Assembly (NCBI GenBank): GCA_026393985.1
Contig: JAPKZB010000005.1
Location: 57,577 to 112,591, forward strand
Reading direction: 5' to 3'
DNA length: 55,015 bases
Source of the DNA: Acidobacteriota bacterium
GTDB taxonomy: Bacteria > Acidobacteriota > Terriglobia > Bryobacterales > Bryobacteraceae
The position numbers and the translations under genes are program-made. The notes beneath the pieces were generated by a model. The model saw nothing but the letters and a program-made list of their open reading frames with translations, did not search any database and had not been told where the DNA came from. Shown here piece by piece: positions 46,763 through 55,015 of the stretch (positions are counted from its first letter, which is position 1; every line of letters begins with the position of its first letter).

Positions 46763-47575
46763 ATGTCCCCGCTCGGCCCTCCCGCCTACTCGCTCATCGA
46801 GGCCAACCATCGCCTAGCTTCGCGCTTCTATGCGTATGGCGGCCATGCCGCCTCCCTGCCGGGCGCTTTGGCTGTTTACTCGGGCGCCGACTCTCCCGCC
46901 TTCAACATCGCTTCGCTCACCCCGCCCCCCGCCGGTCTGCCCGCCACGCTGAACCAGCTCACCGTCCACTACGACCGCCTGCTGGCCGGCTCCTCGCTCT
47001 GGTTGTGCGAACAGTTGGCGCCTCGCGCCGACCCGGCGCTCCTGCGCCAATACCGGTACCGGTTCCAACAGTCGGCGCCCGGACTCCTGGCCGGCCCCTT
47101 CCCTGCCCCGCTCCGGCCCGCTCCGGCCGGCCTGACGGTTCAACCGGTGCGGCACGCCCACGAAGCGCTCGCCTTTGCGCATCTGGTTTCCGTCATCTTC
47201 CACGTCGCCTTCCCCCTCTGCCAGCGGATCTACGCCCATCCCGCCGCCTGGCGAGGCCCGGCCTATGGGTGGCTGGCCTACCTCGACCAGGAACCCGTCG
47301 GCTGCGCCATGGTAACCGCCGCCGACGGCGTCGCCGGCTTCTATTCAGTGGGCACGCTGCCGCAGTATCAGGGCCGCGGCTACGGGGAAGTGTTAATGCG
47401 ACACGCCGCCCACTTTGCCGCTACCCGCTTGAATTGCCACCAGTCGGTGCTACAATCAAGTCCCGCTGGTCGTAAGCTTTATGATCGGCTTGGTTTTCGA
47501 GAGTTCACCACGTTCACAATCTATCAGCGCGCCTTTGCGGCGTCAGAGGAGCAAGCAAATGGGAATGATTTCTGA
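46763..47575 (+). CDS. GNAT-family N-acetyltransferase
   Basis: 270 residues. The N-terminal half (about 1-125) is Pro/Ala-rich and unfamiliar; the C-terminal half is a GNAT domain: [45 protein letters not shown] with the acetyl-CoA loop QGRGYG, and [13 protein letters not shown]. Substrate unknown. The last 17 bases overlap mscL. From here the plus strand becomes C-rich again compared with the preceding genes. Confidence 0.83.
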   Translation: MSPLGPPAYSLIEANHRLASRFYAYGGHAASLPGALAVYSGADSPAFNIASLTPPPAGLPATLNQLTVHYDRLLAGSSLWLCEQLAPRADPALLRQYRYRFQQSAPGLLAGPFPAPLRPAPAGLTVQPVRHAHEALAFAHLVSVIFHVAFPLCQRIYAHPAAWRGPAYGWLAYLDQEPVGCAMVTAADGVAGFYSVGTLPQYQGRGYGEVLMRHAAHFAATRLNCHQSVLQSSPAGRKLYDRLGFREFTTFTIYQRAFAASEEQANGNDF

Positions 47576-47987
47576 ATTTAAAGAGTTTATCAACAAGGGC
47601 AACGTCATGGACCTTGCCGTGGGCGTGATTATTGGTGGCGCGTTCGGCAAGATTGTCGATTCGCTGGTTGGCGATCTGATGATGCCGGTGATTGGCGCCG
47701 CCACGGGAGGTCTCGATTTTTCCAACCAGTTCACGGCACTCGACGGGAAAACCTATGCCACCCTGGCCGAAGCCAAGAAAGCCGGCGCGGCGACGCTGGC
47801 CTACGGCAGTTTCCTTTCTGTCATGATTAATTTCGTCCTGCTCGCCTTCTGCGTCTTCCTCCTCGTCAAGGCCTTCAACTCGATGAAGAAAGAGGAAGCC
47901 CCGGCCCCGGCCCCGGCGCCCGCCGCCCCGGTGGTTCCCGAGGATGTCAAACTCCTGACGGAAATCCGGGATCTCCTGAAGAAATAG
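47559..47987 (+). CDS. mscL: Large-conductance mechanosensitive channel
   Basis: 142 residues from ATG 47559. [32 protein letters not shown] forms the amphipathic N-helix and first membrane helix; a periplasmic loop (about 45-75) and the second membrane helix ([20 protein letters not shown]) follow. A run of Ala-Pro repeats ([13 protein letters not shown]) links to the C-terminal helical bundle ([12 protein letters not shown]). It opens under membrane tension to release osmolytes. AGAGGAG lies upstream of the ATG; the start overlaps the GNAT gene by 17 bases, and the SpoU gene follows. Confidence 0.95.
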   Translation: MGMISEFKEFINKGNVMDLAVGVIIGGAFGKIVDSLVGDLMMPVIGAATGGLDFSNQFTALDGKTYATLAEAKKAGAATLAYGSFLSVMINFVLLAFCVFLLVKAFNSMKKEEAPAPAPAPAAPVVPEDVKLLTEIRDLLKK

Positions 47988-48008
47988 TAGGACGGGAACC
48001 GAAGCACT

Positions 48009-48563
48009 GTGGAGCGTCTCCCCTTTGCCGCCACGCCGCTCTCGACGACCTACGATGGGATTCAGCGGCTTCCGGTGACGGTCCTGCTCGACAACGTTCG
48101 CAGCATGTACAACATCGGCAGCTTCTTTCGTACCGCCGATGCCTGCGCCGCCGAGGCGATCCTGCTGGCCGGTATCGCCTCGACGCCCGAGCGTAACCCC
48201 AAGCAGATCGCCAAGACGGCGCTGGGCGCCGAGTTCACCGTGCCATGGCGCTATGCGATGGACGCGCTCGATCTGCTGCCCGAGGATACGGAGATCGCGG
48301 CCATTGAGACCACGCCCCGTGCCGTGGACCTGTTCGACTGGCAGCCCCGCTTCCCCGTCTGCGTCCTCTTCGGCCACGAAGTGGACGGTATTCAACCCGC
48401 CCTTTCCGCCCGGGCCGATGTCCACGTCCGCCTGCCGATGCTCGGCGTCAAACACTCGCTGAACGTCGCCACGGCGGGTGGGATCGTTCTTTACGAGCTC
48501 CTGCGAAAGTATCGCAATCTAATGCACCATCTTACTCTTCCGAGTCATGTAATCCATGAGTAG
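48009..48563 (+). CDS. TrmH/SpoU-family RNA 2'-O-methyltransferase
   Basis: 184 residues, a minimal SPOUT domain. Motif 1 LLDNVRSMYNIGSFFRTADA near residue 28, motif 2 VLFGHEVDGIQ near residue 118 and motif 3 LPMLGVKHSLNVATAGGIVLYE near residue 145. Such short SpoU proteins methylate ribose in tRNA or rRNA; the target is unknown. The start codon is GTG. The last 45 bases overlap the convergent VWA gene. Confidence 0.87.
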   Translation: MERLPFAATPLSTTYDGIQRLPVTVLLDNVRSMYNIGSFFRTADACAAEAILLAGIASTPERNPKQIAKTALGAEFTVPWRYAMDALDLLPEDTEIAAIETTPRAVDLFDWQPRFPVCVLFGHEVDGIQPALSARADVHVRLPMLGVKHSLNVATAGGIVLYELLRKYRNLMHHLTLPSHVIHE

Positions 48564-49712
48564 ATACTGACCGAGCGTATAGGGCGTCGTAAAGTAAGCC
48601 TTACCCTTGCACATCTCGCTGATCTTCTTGACGAAGCTGATTAAGCCGTAATCCTGCGCCAGCATGAAGGTGTTGATCAGAATTCCCGCCCGCTTGCACC
48701 GGCTCACCTCTTCGAGCGTCCGCGAGATCACCAGCGGGTCGAGCCCGAACGGATTCTTGTAGATCTGTCCGTCATCGAGCGTCAGCGCCGAAGGCTTGCC
48801 GTCGGTGATCATGATGATCTGCTTCATGTCTTTCTTTTCCTGCTGCAGCAGCTTTTGCGCCAGAATCAGGCCATCGCGCGTGTTGGTGTAGTACGGTCCC
48901 ACTTGCACCCGCGCGAGGTCCTGCAGTCGCAGTTCCTCGGCCGAATCATGAAACAGGACGCAGCGCAGGGAATCGCCCGGATACTGCGTCTTGATCAGAT
49001 GGGCGAGAGCGAGGGCGACCCGCTTGGCCGGGGTGAAACGGTCCTCACCGTACAGGATCATGGAATGGGAGCAGTCGAGCATGAGCACCGTTGCACAACT
49101 GCTCTGGTACTCGCTCTGGTGCACGTGCAGGTCTTCATACTCGAGCCCGAGCGGGACTTTGACGCCTTCGCGTTGCATGGCATGAAACAGGGTCGTATTG
49201 ACATCCAGGTTCAACGTATCCCCGAACTCGTACAACTTACTCGAGCCGCTCGTTTCCACGCCCGTCGACAGCTCGCGGGTGTCATGAGCGCCAAAGCTGG
49301 CCTTACCCAACGAGCCCATCAGGTCCTTCAACGTCTTGTAGCCCAGAAAGTCGAGCGCCTTGTCGGTCGCCTCGACGCGAATCTCCTGCTGCTCGCCTTC
49401 GCGCCCCGGTCCCGGCGGCGGCTCGGTGACGTAGCCCTCGGTCTGCAGCTTCTCGACGAGCCGGTCGACGAGCGCCTCGAACTGCTCTTCGGATAACTTC
49501 TGAATCTCCTCAAGCGGCGCGAGTTCCCCGCTCAGCAGCGCCCGCCGCACGGCTTCCTTCAAAGCCTCGAGCGAATTCTCATCGAACGGAAACTGTCCGT
49601 AGGGATCCTGAAAGCCGCTCTGGAGGAAGAAATCCGCCAGCGCTTTCATCAGATCTTCGGCGCTGAGGCCGAAGTCTTCTTCCGTAAATTTCGAATACCG
49701 TATCGACCGCAT
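48519..49712 (-). CDS. VWA-domain protein, partner of the MoxR ATPase
   Basis: 397 residues. A charged N-terminal half (helical, [16 protein letters not shown]) leads to a von Willebrand A domain from about 205 with the MIDAS motif DCSHSM (DxSxS), then a conserved TNTRDGL and MITDGKPSA. No leader or membrane segment is present. MoxR/VWA pairs form chaperone-like systems that insert metal or activate target enzymes. It starts three bases after the ATPase stop. Target unknown. Confidence 0.87.
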   Translation of the reverse strand: MRSIRYSKFTEEDFGLSAEDLMKALADFFLQSGFQDPYGQFPFDENSLEALKEAVRRALLSGELAPLEEIQKLSEEQFEALVDRLVEKLQTEGYVTEPPPGPGREGEQQEIRVEATDKALDFLGYKTLKDLMGSLGKASFGAHDTRELSTGVETSGSSKLYEFGDTLNLDVNTTLFHAMQREGVKVPLGLEYEDLHVHQSEYQSSCATVLMLDCSHSMILYGEDRFTPAKRVALALAHLIKTQYPGDSLRCVLFHDSAEELRLQDLARVQVGPYYTNTRDGLILAQKLLQQEKKDMKQIIMITDGKPSALTLDDGQIYKNPFGLDPLVISRTLEEVSRCKRAGILINTFMLAQDYGLISFVKKISEMCKGKAYFTTPYTLGQYLLMDYMTRKSKMVH

Positions 49713-49715
49713 CGG

Positions 49716-51206
49716 TTAGTTGAACTGCTGCCGCTTCTTGTTGCGAGGCTGCGGGTTTTCCTCGGTCTCGCCGCGTCCGGTGCGCCGCTCCTCTCCCATG
49801 AAACCCAACTCCTCGCTGCGGCTGAGGCGCCGGTGTGCGTACAGCCCTTCGAGCACGAACTCGGCTGCCGCGGCGCGCATGGCATCGCTTTCCCCGACGC
49901 CGATGCCCAGCGCCGCGGTCTTCTCAAAGAGCCCGTCCACCGGCATCATCTGCCCGATCATATCGGCCGCCGGCGTGCTCTCTTCAAGCTTCAAGGCTCC
50001 GCCGCGCTCAAAGTACTTCACGATCATGCCCAGGTTGGCGCCATCGAAGTAGTGCGTAAACACCCGGCCCACCGCCGCTTTGATCAGTTCCCGGGCTACC
50101 GCCTCGCCGCCCTTCAGTTCCCCTTCGTACTCGAGCTCCATCTTGCCCGTCATCGAGGGCAGCGCGGCGTACAGGTCCACAACCCGCGGGACAGCTTCCA
50201 CCTCCATGGCGGACAGCGCCCGACGTTCGGCGTTAGAAACCACACTCTCCATGACCGAAATCGGCAGGCGCTGCGAAACTCCGCTGCGCTTATCGATGCG
50301 CTTGTCATCGCGGGCGATGAAAGCGATGGCCTCGACGGTCTCGCGGATAAACTTCGGCACCGTCAGGGTAATGCCGCCATTGCGCCGCGTCCAGGCCTCC
50401 TGGGCCGTAATCTCCATGCCCAGTTCGATCGTATGCGGGTAGTGCGTCCGGATCTCGCTGCCGATCCGGTCCTTGAGCGGTGTGATGATTTTGCCGCGGG
50501 CCGTGTAGTCTTCCGGGTTGGCCGTGAACAGCAGGACGACATCGAGGGGGAGGCGCACCGGGTAGCCCTTGATCTGAATATCCCCCTCCTGCATGATATT
50601 GAACAGGCCCACCTGAATCTTGCCCGCCAGATCCGGCAACTCGTTGATGGCGAAGATGCCCCGGTTGGCCCGCGGCAGCAGACCATAGTGAATCGTCGAC
50701 TCGCTGCCGATATCGCGCCCCAGTTTGGCGGCCTTGATCGGGTCGATATCGCCAATCATGTCGGCAATCGTCACGTCCGGCGTCGCCAGTTTTTCAACGT
50801 AGCGCTCGTGCTGCGCCATCCAGGCAATCGGCGTCGCATCGCCGAGCGCCGCCACCTGCTCCTTGCCGAACTGGGAAAGCGGCGCTCGCGGATTGTCCCG
50901 AATTTCGCTCCCTGCCACATAGGGCAGCCACTCATCGAGTAGCGTGGTCAGCATGCGGATCAAACGCGTCTTGGCCTGGCCGCGCGTGCCGAGCAAGATG
51001 AAGTTATGCTTGGCGAGCACGGCGTTCACCACCTGCGGCACAACGGTATCTTCGTATCCCACTACGCCTGGGAACAACCTTTCGCCGGTTCTGATCTTGG
51101 CGATCAGGTTCTCGCGCAACTCGTCTTTCACGGTCCGGTCCGGCGCATACCGCCGGAACCATTCGCTTTTTTTCAGTTCGCCCAGCGTGGAGGGTAGCTG
51201 TTCCAT
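49716..51206 (-). CDS. MoxR/magnesium-chelatase-type AAA+ ATPase
   Basis: 496 residues. Walker A GTRGQAKT at 73-80 (variant with Ala before Lys), Walker B region RGIFAINELPDL near 185, sensor-1 LLFTANPEDYTARG near 225. The C-terminal lid and a tail with EERRTGRGETEENPQPRNKKR follow. It resembles the ATPase half of MoxR-VWA or Mg-chelatase I/D pairs and acts with the VWA protein encoded next to it. The ATG is preceded by AGAGGT at short spacing, while TACAAT lies about 25 bases upstream. The TrmB-type gene is divergent (63 bases). Confidence 0.88.
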   Translation of the reverse strand: MEQLPSTLGELKKSEWFRRYAPDRTVKDELRENLIAKIRTGERLFPGVVGYEDTVVPQVVNAVLAKHNFILLGTRGQAKTRLIRMLTTLLDEWLPYVAGSEIRDNPRAPLSQFGKEQVAALGDATPIAWMAQHERYVEKLATPDVTIADMIGDIDPIKAAKLGRDIGSESTIHYGLLPRANRGIFAINELPDLAGKIQVGLFNIMQEGDIQIKGYPVRLPLDVVLLFTANPEDYTARGKIITPLKDRIGSEIRTHYPHTIELGMEITAQEAWTRRNGGITLTVPKFIRETVEAIAFIARDDKRIDKRSGVSQRLPISVMESVVSNAERRALSAMEVEAVPRVVDLYAALPSMTGKMELEYEGELKGGEAVARELIKAAVGRVFTHYFDGANLGMIVKYFERGGALKLEESTPAADMIGQMMPVDGLFEKTAALGIGVGESDAMRAAAAEFVLEGLYAHRRLSRSEELGFMGEERRTGRGETEENPQPRNKKRQQFN

Positions 51207-51269
51207 ACCTCTATTAGATGCACGGATTGTATCCTCCGCCGCGAATAGTTTGATACTGTTGAAGGGTCC

Positions 51270-52103
51270 ATGCCAAATGAATTACTGGATGCCGATTATG
51301 CGCGGTTCTGGAAACGGTTGCAACAGATTGGGTTAAACGCGTACGAAGCGCGCTCTTATCTGGTTCTCGTCGGTCACCCGCGGTTTAAGGCGCTTGAACT
51401 GGCGGCCCGCGCCAACGTTCCCCGGCAAAAGATTTACGAAGTTCTCGACTCGCTCGTCGAAAAAGGTTTTGCCCAGGTGGTGCAGGAACGCACTAAGCTG
51501 TTCTCGGCCGTCGAGCCGTCGCTGGCTATCCCCAGCTATTTTGCCCGCCGGGCGCAGGCGCTCCAGCAGGAGTTGACCGAACAGTCCCGGCAGGCGACGG
51601 ACCTCGTCGAGGACCTGAACACTTCTTATTCCGAGGGCCAGGGTGGCCGGGGTACGCTCGACTATCTTCGCATCGTCTCCGAACCGCTCCAGACGGCCAC
51701 GGAGTATCGCCGCATGATGAGCGACGTTCAGACCGAGTACTGCGAGTTTTCGCGGCCACCGTATGCAATCGACCCGGTCGATGACCAGATGGTGCGCGAG
51801 GCGCTGTCGCGCGGCGTACGCTGCCGGCTGCTAATCGAAATGGGCACGCTCGACGATGTGCACCGGCGCCGTCTGATTGAGTTCCTGGAAGCGGGGGTCG
51901 AGGTCCATCAGGTTCCTTCGCTGCCGCTGAAGCTCACCCTTTGCGATGGCCGGCGCGGTCTGCTGGCCCTGCTCGACCCGGTGATCACCAAACCCACCTG
52001 GACCGCCGTGGTCTTTGACCATATCGGCCTGGGGGAGGCCATGCGCGGTCTGTTTGAGCAGTACTGGCAACGGAGCGTCGCCATGCCCATGCCCGGCCGG
52101 TAA
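51270..52103 (+). CDS. TrmB-family transcriptional regulator
   Basis: 277 residues. N-terminal winged helix (about 15-85: LNAYEARSYLVLVG, VPRQKIYEVLDSLVEKGF) and a C-terminal TrmB-type ligand-binding domain (GVRCRLLIEMG, GVEVHQVPSLPLKLTLCDGRRG). Relatives respond to sugars, mainly in archaea but also in bacteria. A GAAGGG site precedes the ATG. The GlcD-type gene follows after nine bases and may be its target; no operator could be identified. Confidence 0.85.
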   Translation: MPNELLDADYARFWKRLQQIGLNAYEARSYLVLVGHPRFKALELAARANVPRQKIYEVLDSLVEKGFAQVVQERTKLFSAVEPSLAIPSYFARRAQALQQELTEQSRQATDLVEDLNTSYSEGQGGRGTLDYLRIVSEPLQTATEYRRMMSDVQTEYCEFSRPPYAIDPVDDQMVREALSRGVRCRLLIEMGTLDDVHRRRLIEFLEAGVEVHQVPSLPLKLTLCDGRRGLLALLDPVITKPTWTAVVFDHIGLGEAMRGLFEQYWQRSVAMPMPGR

Positions 52104-52112
52104 ACTATCAGC

Positions 52113-53429
52113 ATGACGTGGATTCAGGATCTGGCCGCGATCGTGGAGGTACAGACCTCACCGGCCTGCCTGGAGTTGCACGCCAGCGACGTGAGCGGCC
52201 ACGAGCCTGTCCTGCCGGAGGCGGTGGCCTTTCCTGGCAGCGCCCGGGAGGTTGCCGCCGTACTCGGTTGGGCTAACCAAAGAGGCGTGCCGGTAACGCC
52301 CTGGGGCGCCGGGACGAGTGTGGAGGGAAATCCAATTCCCCGGCACGGCGGGATCTCCCTGAGTCTGCAACGGTTGGACCGGGTGAAGGAGCTACGCCTC
52401 CCCGACCGGTTGGCGGTGGTGGAAGCCGGCGTCAAGTACCGGGCGCTGAACCGGCAGCTGACCGGCACGGGCTGGCAGTTCGCCGTCGAGATCGGAGGAG
52501 ACGCCACCATCGGGGGGATGATCGCCAACAACGCCGCCGGGCCCAAAGCGGTGAAGTACGGCTCGACGCGGGCGCACTTGCTGGGCCTCGAGGTCGCCTT
52601 GGCTGACGGGCGGCTCATCCGCACCGGCGGGAAGGCCTGGAAGCAGAGCTGCGGCTACAACCTGACGCAACTATTCGCCGGCAGCGAAGGAACGCTGGGC
52701 GTCATCACCGAGGCGACCGTCAAGCTGACGCCCGTGCCGGCGGTCCGCGAGGTGGTGGTAGCGCGCTTCAGTAGCGTCCGGGAGGCCTTGGCCTGCGTGG
52801 GGGCGATGCGCGGGCTCGACGCGGGAGCCATCGAGTTTCTTGACCGCTCCTACATGGGGTTTCTTGAAGAGATCGCGGCCGACACGCTCTTCTGCGAGTT
52901 CCATACGCCGGGCCACGGCACGGTGGCCGAGGCCATTTGCCGGGCCGGTGGCGCCAGCAGCGTGGAGCGCGCCGGTGAAAATCTGTGGGGGGCCCGGCTG
53001 CGCGCCTACACCGCCTCGCAGGAGGCCAATCCCGGGGCGCGGCTGCTGACGACCGATACGGCCGTGCCACTCGGCGCCATGGCCGAGATGGTCGAATTCC
53101 TCCAAGCCGAGCTGGCCGACCGCGGCTTGACCGGTTATCTTTTGGGTCACGCCGGCGATGGAAATGTGCACGTCATTCTGCCGTGGCGGAATACGGCCGA
53201 GTGGGAGGCCGTCGAGGAGTTCCATCGCGCCGCCGTGCGCAAGAGCCTCGCCTTAGGCGGTACGGCTTCCGGCGAGCACGGGGTGGGTATGGGGAAGGGG
53301 GAGTTTCTCGAGCCCGAGCACGGGGCCGAAGCCGTGGCGGTAATGCGGAGCTTGAAGGAGCTGTTTGATCCGCGAGGAATTCTGAATCCCGGGAAACTAA
53401 CGGCCGGAAATCACGAACCCCGGCCGTGA
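52113..53429 (+). CDS. FAD-binding oxidoreductase, GlcD/D-lactate dehydrogenase type
   Basis: 438 residues. PP-loop FAD domain (about 35-210): VTPWGAGTSVEGNPIP, GGMIANNAAGPKAVKYG, CGYNLTQLFAGSEGTLGVIT. C-terminal FAD-linked oxidase cap (from about 240) with GHAGDGNVHVI and SGEHGVGMGKGEFL, then LFDPRGILNPGK. It oxidises a 2-hydroxy acid such as D-lactate or glycolate. No iron-sulfur partner (GlcF) is encoded nearby, so it is the single-subunit type. TAAACT, which includes the upstream stop, ends six bases before the ATG. Confidence 0.9.
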   Translation: MTWIQDLAAIVEVQTSPACLELHASDVSGHEPVLPEAVAFPGSAREVAAVLGWANQRGVPVTPWGAGTSVEGNPIPRHGGISLSLQRLDRVKELRLPDRLAVVEAGVKYRALNRQLTGTGWQFAVEIGGDATIGGMIANNAAGPKAVKYGSTRAHLLGLEVALADGRLIRTGGKAWKQSCGYNLTQLFAGSEGTLGVITEATVKLTPVPAVREVVVARFSSVREALACVGAMRGLDAGAIEFLDRSYMGFLEEIAADTLFCEFHTPGHGTVAEAICRAGGASSVERAGENLWGARLRAYTASQEANPGARLLTTDTAVPLGAMAEMVEFLQAELADRGLTGYLLGHAGDGNVHVILPWRNTAEWEAVEEFHRAAVRKSLALGGTASGEHGVGMGKGEFLEPEHGAEAVAVMRSLKELFDPRGILNPGKLTAGNHEPRP

Positions 53430-53443
53430 TATTCTGCCGGGCG

Positions 53444-54403
53444 ATGCGAACCGTTGCCTCCCTTTGCTTGTATGCCCTGCTGTGCGGGGCGCAGACGCCC
53501 CCCGCGACACCGACGGCCGAAGAAGCCGCGCGCCTGACGGCGCTTATCCGCAGTGCGCCCAAACTGCCCTGGGTGGCTTCACCGCTCGCGATTCAGCCGC
53601 CCACTGCGGGCTGGAACACGGACTACATCTCTTCGGTGGCCGCGTCCGCCAACGGCGAAACTTATTTGATCCACCGTAACCTTGGCGAGGATGCCGTCGT
53701 GGTCATCGACTCGCGCGGCAGGGTGCTGCGGAGTTGGGGCAAAGGACTCTACACGATTCCGCACAGCATTCGCCTGGACCCGCAGGGCAACGTCTGGACG
53801 GTGGACTCGGGCAGTTCGGTGGTGCTGAAGTTTACGCCGCAAGGCAAGTTGCTGCTGCGGATCGAAGTCGGCGAGGTGCCGGCCGACCGGCGCGGAGCGC
53901 GGGGCACCACCGATATCGCCTTCGGTCCTGGGGGCCGCCTGTTTATCGCCGATGGATACGCCAACGCCCGGATTGTCGAGTACAGTTCGGCGGGCAAGCG
54001 CTTGAGGCAATGGGGCACCCCCGGCACGGGACCGGGCCAGTTTCACTTACCGCACGGCCTCGTGCTGCGCGATGGGGTGATCTATGTCGCCGACCGCCAG
54101 AACGGACGGATTCAGCGCTTCGACTTGGAGGGCAAATATCTGGGGGAGTGGAATCATCTGGGCAAAACGTTTTCGATCACCGCGGCGCCGGACGGAGACC
54201 TGTGGGTGGGCACGCACGCGCGGAATGTCGTGAACGAAGCGCCGGGATGGCTGGTGAATGTTGACCGCAAAACCGGTAAGGTGCTCGGCTACGTCGACTC
54301 GCCCGGGCTGCACTCGGTCGACGCGCGGCGGCAGGGTGAGGTGCTCTCCGACCCGGGGCGCGGCAATCTGAACCGGGTGCTGTGGCACAGGATGATGCGG
54401 TAG
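53444..54403 (+). CDS. Secreted NHL-type beta-propeller protein
   Basis: 319 residues from ATG 53444 (GTG 53426 would add six residues). Leader MRTVASLCLYALLCGAQ. About five to six NHL-like blades: IPHSIRLDPQGNVWTVDSGS, TTDIAFGPGGRLFIADGYAN, FHLPHGLVLRDGVIYVADRQ, SITAAPDGDLWVGTHARN. NHL repeats mediate binding or, in some cases, peptidylglycine-type lyase activity; no catalytic residues are evident. TATTCT lies eight bases upstream of the ATG. The next gene starts 31 bases downstream. Confidence 0.83.
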   Translation: MRTVASLCLYALLCGAQTPPATPTAEEAARLTALIRSAPKLPWVASPLAIQPPTAGWNTDYISSVAASANGETYLIHRNLGEDAVVVIDSRGRVLRSWGKGLYTIPHSIRLDPQGNVWTVDSGSSVVLKFTPQGKLLLRIEVGEVPADRRGARGTTDIAFGPGGRLFIADGYANARIVEYSSAGKRLRQWGTPGTGPGQFHLPHGLVLRDGVIYVADRQNGRIQRFDLEGKYLGEWNHLGKTFSITAAPDGDLWVGTHARNVVNEAPGWLVNVDRKTGKVLGYVDSPGLHSVDARRQGEVLSDPGRGNLNRVLWHRMMR

Positions 54404-54434
54404 CCTGAACAGTGCGTTGATTGCCATCAAGCCA

Positions 54435-55015
54435 ATGAAACAAACCGTGATCGCATTGTTTTTGCTGGGCGCCGGCCTCGTGCTGAGCCAGAGCATCCAG
54501 GGACCTTCTCCCAAACAGGGGCGGGCCGGCGAGATCCTGCCGGTAACCCGGTTCCGGCCGCGGGCAGCGCCCTATGAACCCACCGCGCCGGAAATCCAGG
54601 AGATCACGGCGAAGCTCGCGGCTCTCGATAGCGAGATTGGTTCGCTGCGGGCCCGGGGCGTGCGTGACGACCTCATGGCCGATGTCGAGATCTTCGCTGA
54701 AGCGGCCCGGTGGATCCTGCAGTTTCGCGAGGAGTTCTTCCGCAAGGAGTCGGTCGCTGCTACTCTCGCCGTGCTCGACATGGGCGCCGAGCGGGCGGCC
54801 CAACTCGAGCGAGGGCAATCACCATGGACCACGCAGAAAGGGCGGGTGCTGCGCGGATACCGGTCAGCGGTGGATGGTTCGGTGCAGCCCTACCGGGTGA
54901 CGGTGCCGGACGAGTACGACGGTGCGCGGCCCTTCCCACTCGATGTGATCGCTCACGGCCGTTATGTGTCGCGCTATGAGGTCGACTTCCTCCACGCCTT
55001 CGCCGGGCGCGGGGC
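54435..55015 (+). CDS. Secreted alpha/beta-hydrolase (esterase/prolyl-oligopeptidase type), partial
   Basis: The frame starts at ATG 54435 (MKQTVIALFLLGAGLVLSQS, a Sec leader) and is open to the window edge, 193 codons seen. Residues about 50-130 are helical. Residues 155-178, YRVTVPDEYDGARPFPLDVI followed by AHGR, match the entry to an alpha/beta-hydrolase domain of secreted esterases and phospholipase-like proteins. The catalytic serine and histidine lie beyond the edge, so the family call is provisional. Confidence 0.7.
   Translation, partial: MKQTVIALFLLGAGLVLSQSIQGPSPKQGRAGEILPVTRFRPRAAPYEPTAPEIQEITAKLAALDSEIGSLRARGVRDDLMADVEIFAEAARWILQFREEFFRKESVAATLAVLDMGAERAAQLERGQSPWTTQKGRVLRGYRSAVDGSVQPYRVTVPDEYDGARPFPLDVIAHGRYVSRYEVDFLHAFAGRG

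Overview
The window is 55 kb of GC-rich bacterial chromosome with tightly packed genes, many sharing 4-base start/stop overlaps. Gene content points to the phylum Acidobacteriota, most likely a relative of Solibacter/Bryobacter. The clues are secreted Gfo/Idh/MocA dehydrogenases with twin-arginine-like leaders, a PSCyt1-DUF1549-LamG-DUF1553 protein paired with a DUF1501 protein, a DUF1080 sugar-hydrolase domain, a cytochrome c-PQQ dehydrogenase and a FecR/DUF6600 protein. This placement is inferred from gene families; no rRNA is present. I see no insertion sequence, prophage, integrase or CRISPR array.

Layout. 1-7.1 kb: a partial FecR/DUF6600 surface protein, bacilliredoxin, dipeptide epimerase, MetY, and a three-gene operon (adenosine-specific kinase, NAD-dependent epimerase, DHDPS-family enzyme). 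7.1-16.2 kb: RNase R, a stand-alone IscU-like scaffold, a thioredoxin/Nudix pair, a molybdopterin oxidoreductase followed by a lipoprotein and a polytopic membrane protein. 16.2-17.2 kb: a 467-base gap with a near-perfect sigma-54 promoter and a hairpin-rich leader in front of a DksA/TraR protein, closed by a strong terminator. 17.2-21.1 kb: a minus-strand chain of five genes (dehydrogenase, TIM-barrel isomerase, sugar epimerase, lone nuoB, pgeF). 21.15-21.33 kb: an unassigned, strongly self-complementary multi-helix element, probably a structured RNA, beside tRNA-Gly(TCC). 21.5-22.9 kb: a polyisoprenyl-phosphate sugar transferase.

23.2-28.3 kb is a complete ISC iron-sulfur operon (Rrf2/IscR-like regulator, iscS, iscU, iscA, hscB, hscA, iscX) without ferredoxin, with an 18-base palindromic operator candidate between the regulator and iscS. 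Then come a small secreted protein, an acetyltransferase, rpmI, rplT, a ZapB-like coiled coil and zapA. 30.5-46.8 kb is mostly secreted or periplasmic catabolism: M28 peptidase, cytochrome c-PQQ dehydrogenase, two Gfo/Idh/MocA proteins, a DUF1080 protein, a YVTN propeller, an unrecognised 443-residue protein, RraA, a zinc dehydrogenase and the DUF1549/DUF1501 pair. 46.8-55 kb: acetyltransferase, mscL, SpoU methyltransferase, a MoxR/VWA pair, TrmB-type regulator, GlcD-type flavoprotein, an NHL propeller and a partial esterase.

Two window-wide features stand out. About ten start codons without a usable Shine-Dalgarno have a -10-like hexamer 5-9 bases upstream, suggesting leaderless transcripts. 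The + strand also changes from C-rich to G-rich near 14 kb regardless of gene orientation, and appears to change again near 47 and 52 kb.
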